Shown one piece after another: positions 61,600 to 64,000 of a stretch of DNA of 64,000 bases. The notes under the pieces are model-generated. The model saw only the letters and a program-made list of their open reading frames with translations, was not told where the DNA came from and made no database searches. A program made the position numbers and the translations under genes. Position 1 is the stretch's first letter; every line of letters begins with the position of its first letter. The DNA is taken from positions 1-64,000 of the forward strand of contig NZ_QNRH01000005.1 in assembly GCF_003314995.1 (NCBI RefSeq), read 5' to 3'. Origin of the DNA: Pseudochrobactrum asaccharolyticum. GTDB taxonomy: Bacteria > Pseudomonadota > Alphaproteobacteria > Rhizobiales > Rhizobiaceae.

Positions 61600-64000
61600 T
61601 TAAATGTAGGTCGAAGTCTGCTGCAGCAAACGCTCCAGATCGAGATCACCCGTATTCACTGGTGCCGGTTCTGGTACGGCTACAGGCTGGGTTTCTGTGA
61701 CCGGTTCGGTGGTTCCGGCAGCAGGTGCCTGTTCTTCCGGCAAGGCCGAGAGATCAATGCTTTCCTGCGGTGCAGGTTCTGTGAGCGCATCCTGAATAAG
61801 CTGCGTCACATCTGCCTCTTCTGCCGGTTGTTCAGCCTGTCCGGAAGTATCCGAACTTGCCTGTGCCAGATCAATCAGACCTGCCAGTACGGACTGATCA
61901 TCATAGGCCTCGGCATCATAGCCACCCTCACCGTAGTTCTGGCCATCCTGCACATCGAGTTCTGCAAGCAGAGCAGATGTATCAAGCGACATCGGAGTGG
62001 CATGAGCCTGCGGCTCATTCCAGTCGTCAGCCTGCGGATCGCTATGAGCCGATCTGGCCGAGAAGCTGTGCATATCGCCACTATCCGGCATATCTGCACT
62101 GAAGCCCTGCGGTTCACCACCAGCCGGACGGATGATGGTGATCTTCCATGCATCAGAAGCCACACTCACGTTACCGGCAGCATCAGCAACCGTTACAGTA
62201 ATTGTATGCGCTTCAACTGTCATGGCAGCGGTTGGCTTGAAGCTCCAGGTACCATCTGCCTCAACAATGGTTGTGCCCAGCAGCTTGCCATTGGCCATAA
62301 TGGAGACTGTACCGCCGGCTTCGCCTTTACCCTTGAAGGTCGGGCGGGAGTCATCAGTTGTACCATTATTGCTGACCGGACCGGTTTCAAGACCAACGGC
62401 ATCGATGATCTGGTCAATCTGCGGCTTGGCAGGTGCAGTCAGATCCACTTTCACCGTAAAGCTGGCTGCTGTGGTGCTGAGATTACCTGCCGCATCCATG
62501 GCTTTGAAGGTAACCACATGCGTGCCTTCTGTCAGTGCCTTGTCGGCTGCCGGTGTAAAGTTCCAGTTGCCGGAGGCATCTGCTTTCGCCGTTCCGATTT
62601 CAACACCGCCAACATAGACCCTCACTGTGCTGTTGGCTTCAGCCGTACCGTAGAAGGTCGGTCTTGTATCATTGGTAGAACTACCATCAACAAGATCGTC
62701 CAGCTTCGGCGCAACATCATCCACCACACGGGTGATCTTCGGTGTATCCGGTGCCGTTGTATCAACGGTGATATTAAAGGCCGCAGACTTCGGACCGATA
62801 TTACCAGCCTTATCAACCGCTTCAGCCGTGAAGGTGTGTTTACCTTCCGCCAGATCTGTCGGGATCTGGAACGTCCACTTACCGGTCGTCGCATCTGCAA
62901 CAGCAGTTCCGATGATTGTCTTGCCATCGGTTCCGTAGATCCGCACGGTGCTGCCATATTCCGCAGTCCCCTGCAGCAGAGGCTTAGTATCATCGGTAAC
63001 GCCATCGCTCTTCACGCTACCCGTAACCGAACCAACATCATCGAGAGCATCGTTGATAGCAGGCGCAGCCGGAGGCTGCGTATCGACAGTAATAACATAT
63101 CCAGGCTTAGTAAGATCCAGTGTTCCTAGGTTACCAACTTTATCCACGCCAAGTGTGCGGAACGTATGTGTACCGTCACTCAATGCATTAGTTGTATATA
63201 CCCAGTTACCGCTGGCATCGGCCTTAGCCTCACCAATTTGCGATGAACCATTGTAGATACGCACAGTTGCAAAAGGCTCTGTGGTACCCTTCAGCTGCAC
63301 TGTTTTATCATTAGTAATACCGCCGTTCTCAACCTTGCCTGCATACAGCCCTTCGTCGGCAACGACCTCTACAATCACAGGGATGTCAGGAGGCGTTAAA
63401 TCAACCGTAACAGTAAATGGCTGCGAGACGGTACTCACCACCCCATCCAATGTATAAGTCGCGGTAAATACATGTGGGCCTTCCGTAAGACCGGTCACAT
63501 TATAATTCCAACGACCACTATAGCTACTAGGATAGGCTGTACCAACCAAATTACCATCGACATAAAGCTGTACGGTTGCACCTGATACTCCGGCACCATA
63601 TTTCGCATGGCCCGTTAGCGTGAAGCCTGTAGCATCTGTAGCGTAATTATTATAACCGAACTCACGTACTGTACCCACGAGATCAAGCATAAAATCAATA
63701 ACCGGAGGCGGTGCCTTTTCAGTCGAATTTATAATATAGAAATCACGCTGCAATACATCAGAATGGTACTGATTACCCAAAGCGCTAGTATAGTTATACT
63801 CATAGAATTTGTTGCGATAATACATAATATTACCAGCTTCATCCAGAAGGCCGAATTGGTATGTATTCCACCCATTGTCATCTGCAAATGGAACTTTCAG
63901 AGTATATCTACCGGTCGCTGGGTCAACATCAGCGGTTGCAACAATTTGGCCATTGTACATAGCAACTGCTTTAACACCAAACTGGTCAACAGGTATACTA
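61600..64000 (-). CDS. Large type I-secreted adhesin with bacterial Ig-like repeats, C-terminal part (runs off right edge)
   Basis: The last 799 residues of a larger protein; the frame stays open to the window end with no start. From the left in protein order: an irregular segment, one divergent Ig-like unit, then four clear BapA-type Ig-like repeats of about 95 residues each (landmarks VDxTAP, DDxRPTFxGxAE, TVRVY, ADASGNW, GTHTxTxxAxDxAGN). The final 150 residues are acidic and disordered and end in DLDLERLLQQTSTYI, probably the type I export signal. No RTX nonapeptides (GGxGxD) are visible. It lies next to the exporter, so it is the likely substrate. Role: biofilm or host-cell adhesion. Confidence 0.88.
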   Translation of the reverse strand, partial: SIPVDQFGVKAVAMYNGQIVATADVDPATGRYTLKVPFADDNGWNTYQFGLLDEAGNIMYYRNKFYEYNYTSALGNQYHSDVLQRDFYIINSTEKAPPPVIDFMLDLVGTVREFGYNNYATDATGFTLTGHAKYGAGVSGATVQLYVDGNLVGTAYPSSYSGRWNYNVTGLTEGPHVFTATYTLDGVVSTVSQPFTVTVDLTPPDIPVIVEVVADEGLYAGKVENGGITNDKTVQLKGTTEPFATVRIYNGSSQIGEAKADASGNWVYTTNALSDGTHTFRTLGVDKVGNLGTLDLTKPGYVITVDTQPPAAPAINDALDDVGSVTGSVKSDGVTDDTKPLLQGTAEYGSTVRIYGTDGKTIIGTAVADATTGKWTFQIPTDLAEGKHTFTAEAVDKAGNIGPKSAAFNITVDTTAPDTPKITRVVDDVAPKLDDLVDGSSTNDTRPTFYGTAEANSTVRVYVGGVEIGTAKADASGNWNFTPAADKALTEGTHVVTFKAMDAAGNLSTTAASFTVKVDLTAPAKPQIDQIIDAVGLETGPVSNNGTTDDSRPTFKGKGEAGGTVSIMANGKLLGTTIVEADGTWSFKPTAAMTVEAHTITVTVADAAGNVSVASDAWKITIIRPAGGEPQGFSADMPDSGDMHSFSARSAHSDPQADDWNEPQAHATPMSLDTSALLAELDVQDGQNYGEGGYDAEAYDDQSVLAGLIDLAQASSDTSGQAEQPAEEADVTQLIQDALTEPAPQESIDLSALPEEQAPAAGTTEPVTETQPVAVPEPAPVNTGDLDLERLLQQTSTYI

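Noticed and set aside
61579-63129. Long 516-codon open frame on the plus strand
   Set aside because: It is antisense to the adhesin, whose repeats create long shadow frames; its translation is Cys/His/Arg-rich with no protein-like pattern.
61600-63500. Adhesin repeats as a CRISPR or tandem DNA repeat array
   Set aside because: The repetition is at protein level, about 95-residue units with diverged DNA, not short identical repeats with spacers.

Overview
The window comes from an alphaproteobacterium of the Rhizobiales, most likely a member of or close to the Brucellaceae. The main reasons are an Omp10-type outer-membrane lipoprotein, a CpdR single-domain response regulator next to an N-formylglutamate amidohydrolase gene, and a solo LuxR-type regulator. 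Three structured RNAs typical of this group are also present: a speF-type leader, a ROSE thermometer and an MmgR/alpha-r8 small RNA. Palindromic intergenic repeats of the rhizobial/Brucella type point the same way. By eye the base composition looks lower in GC than core Brucella; this was not counted. The window is chromosomal and mostly housekeeping. I see no insertion sequence, prophage, CRISPR array or rRNA.

Layout. 0.4-4 kb: Rrf2 regulator and the zinc uptake locus (znuA divergent from znuC-znuB-zur). 4-10 kb: solo LuxR regulator, then an ABC importer operon (binding protein, hairpin, two permeases, ATPase). 10-14 kb: gnd, an acetyltransferase, and an ornithine/lysine decarboxylase with a long structured leader. 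14-17 kb: LysR regulator and a DUF1007/NicO metal-transport pair. 17-21 kb: acetyltransferase and modABC. 21-25 kb: trhO, an endolysin-like muramidase, eda and a long DUF882 protein. 25-30 kb: pepF, pabB, a pabC-like gene and omp10. 30-35 kb: 5'-nucleotidase with LysM, hemH, SPFH/NfeD pair, KDO isomerase. 36-42 kb: beta-barrel OMP, galU, lytic transglycosylase, DUF459. 42-48 kb: gltBD preceded by a coupled small ORF. 48-54 kb: threonine aldolase, ROSE-controlled hsp20, hydrolase, hisN, MmgR-like sRNA, N-formylglutamate amidohydrolase, cpdR. 54.4 kb: tRNA-Val(GAC). 54.7-56 kb: LprI-like protein and an unknown membrane protein. 56-64 kb: a type I secretion system (TolC, HlyD, ABC) next to the 3' part of a large Ig-repeat adhesin that runs off the right edge.

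How the genes work together. Several units are self-contained: zinc import plus its Zur repressor, molybdate import, ammonia assimilation by glutamate synthase, folate-precursor synthesis, and a secretion apparatus beside its presumed adhesin substrate. The most unusual content is regulatory RNA. The decarboxylase leader holds a previously unlisted 24-codon ORF and a U-tailed hairpin just before the start codon. The gltB gene is preceded by a Cys-rich 56-codon ORF whose stop codon overlaps the gltB ribosome binding site. A perfect 14-bp terminator stands alone between galU and the lytic transglycosylase, which suggests an unannotated small RNA.
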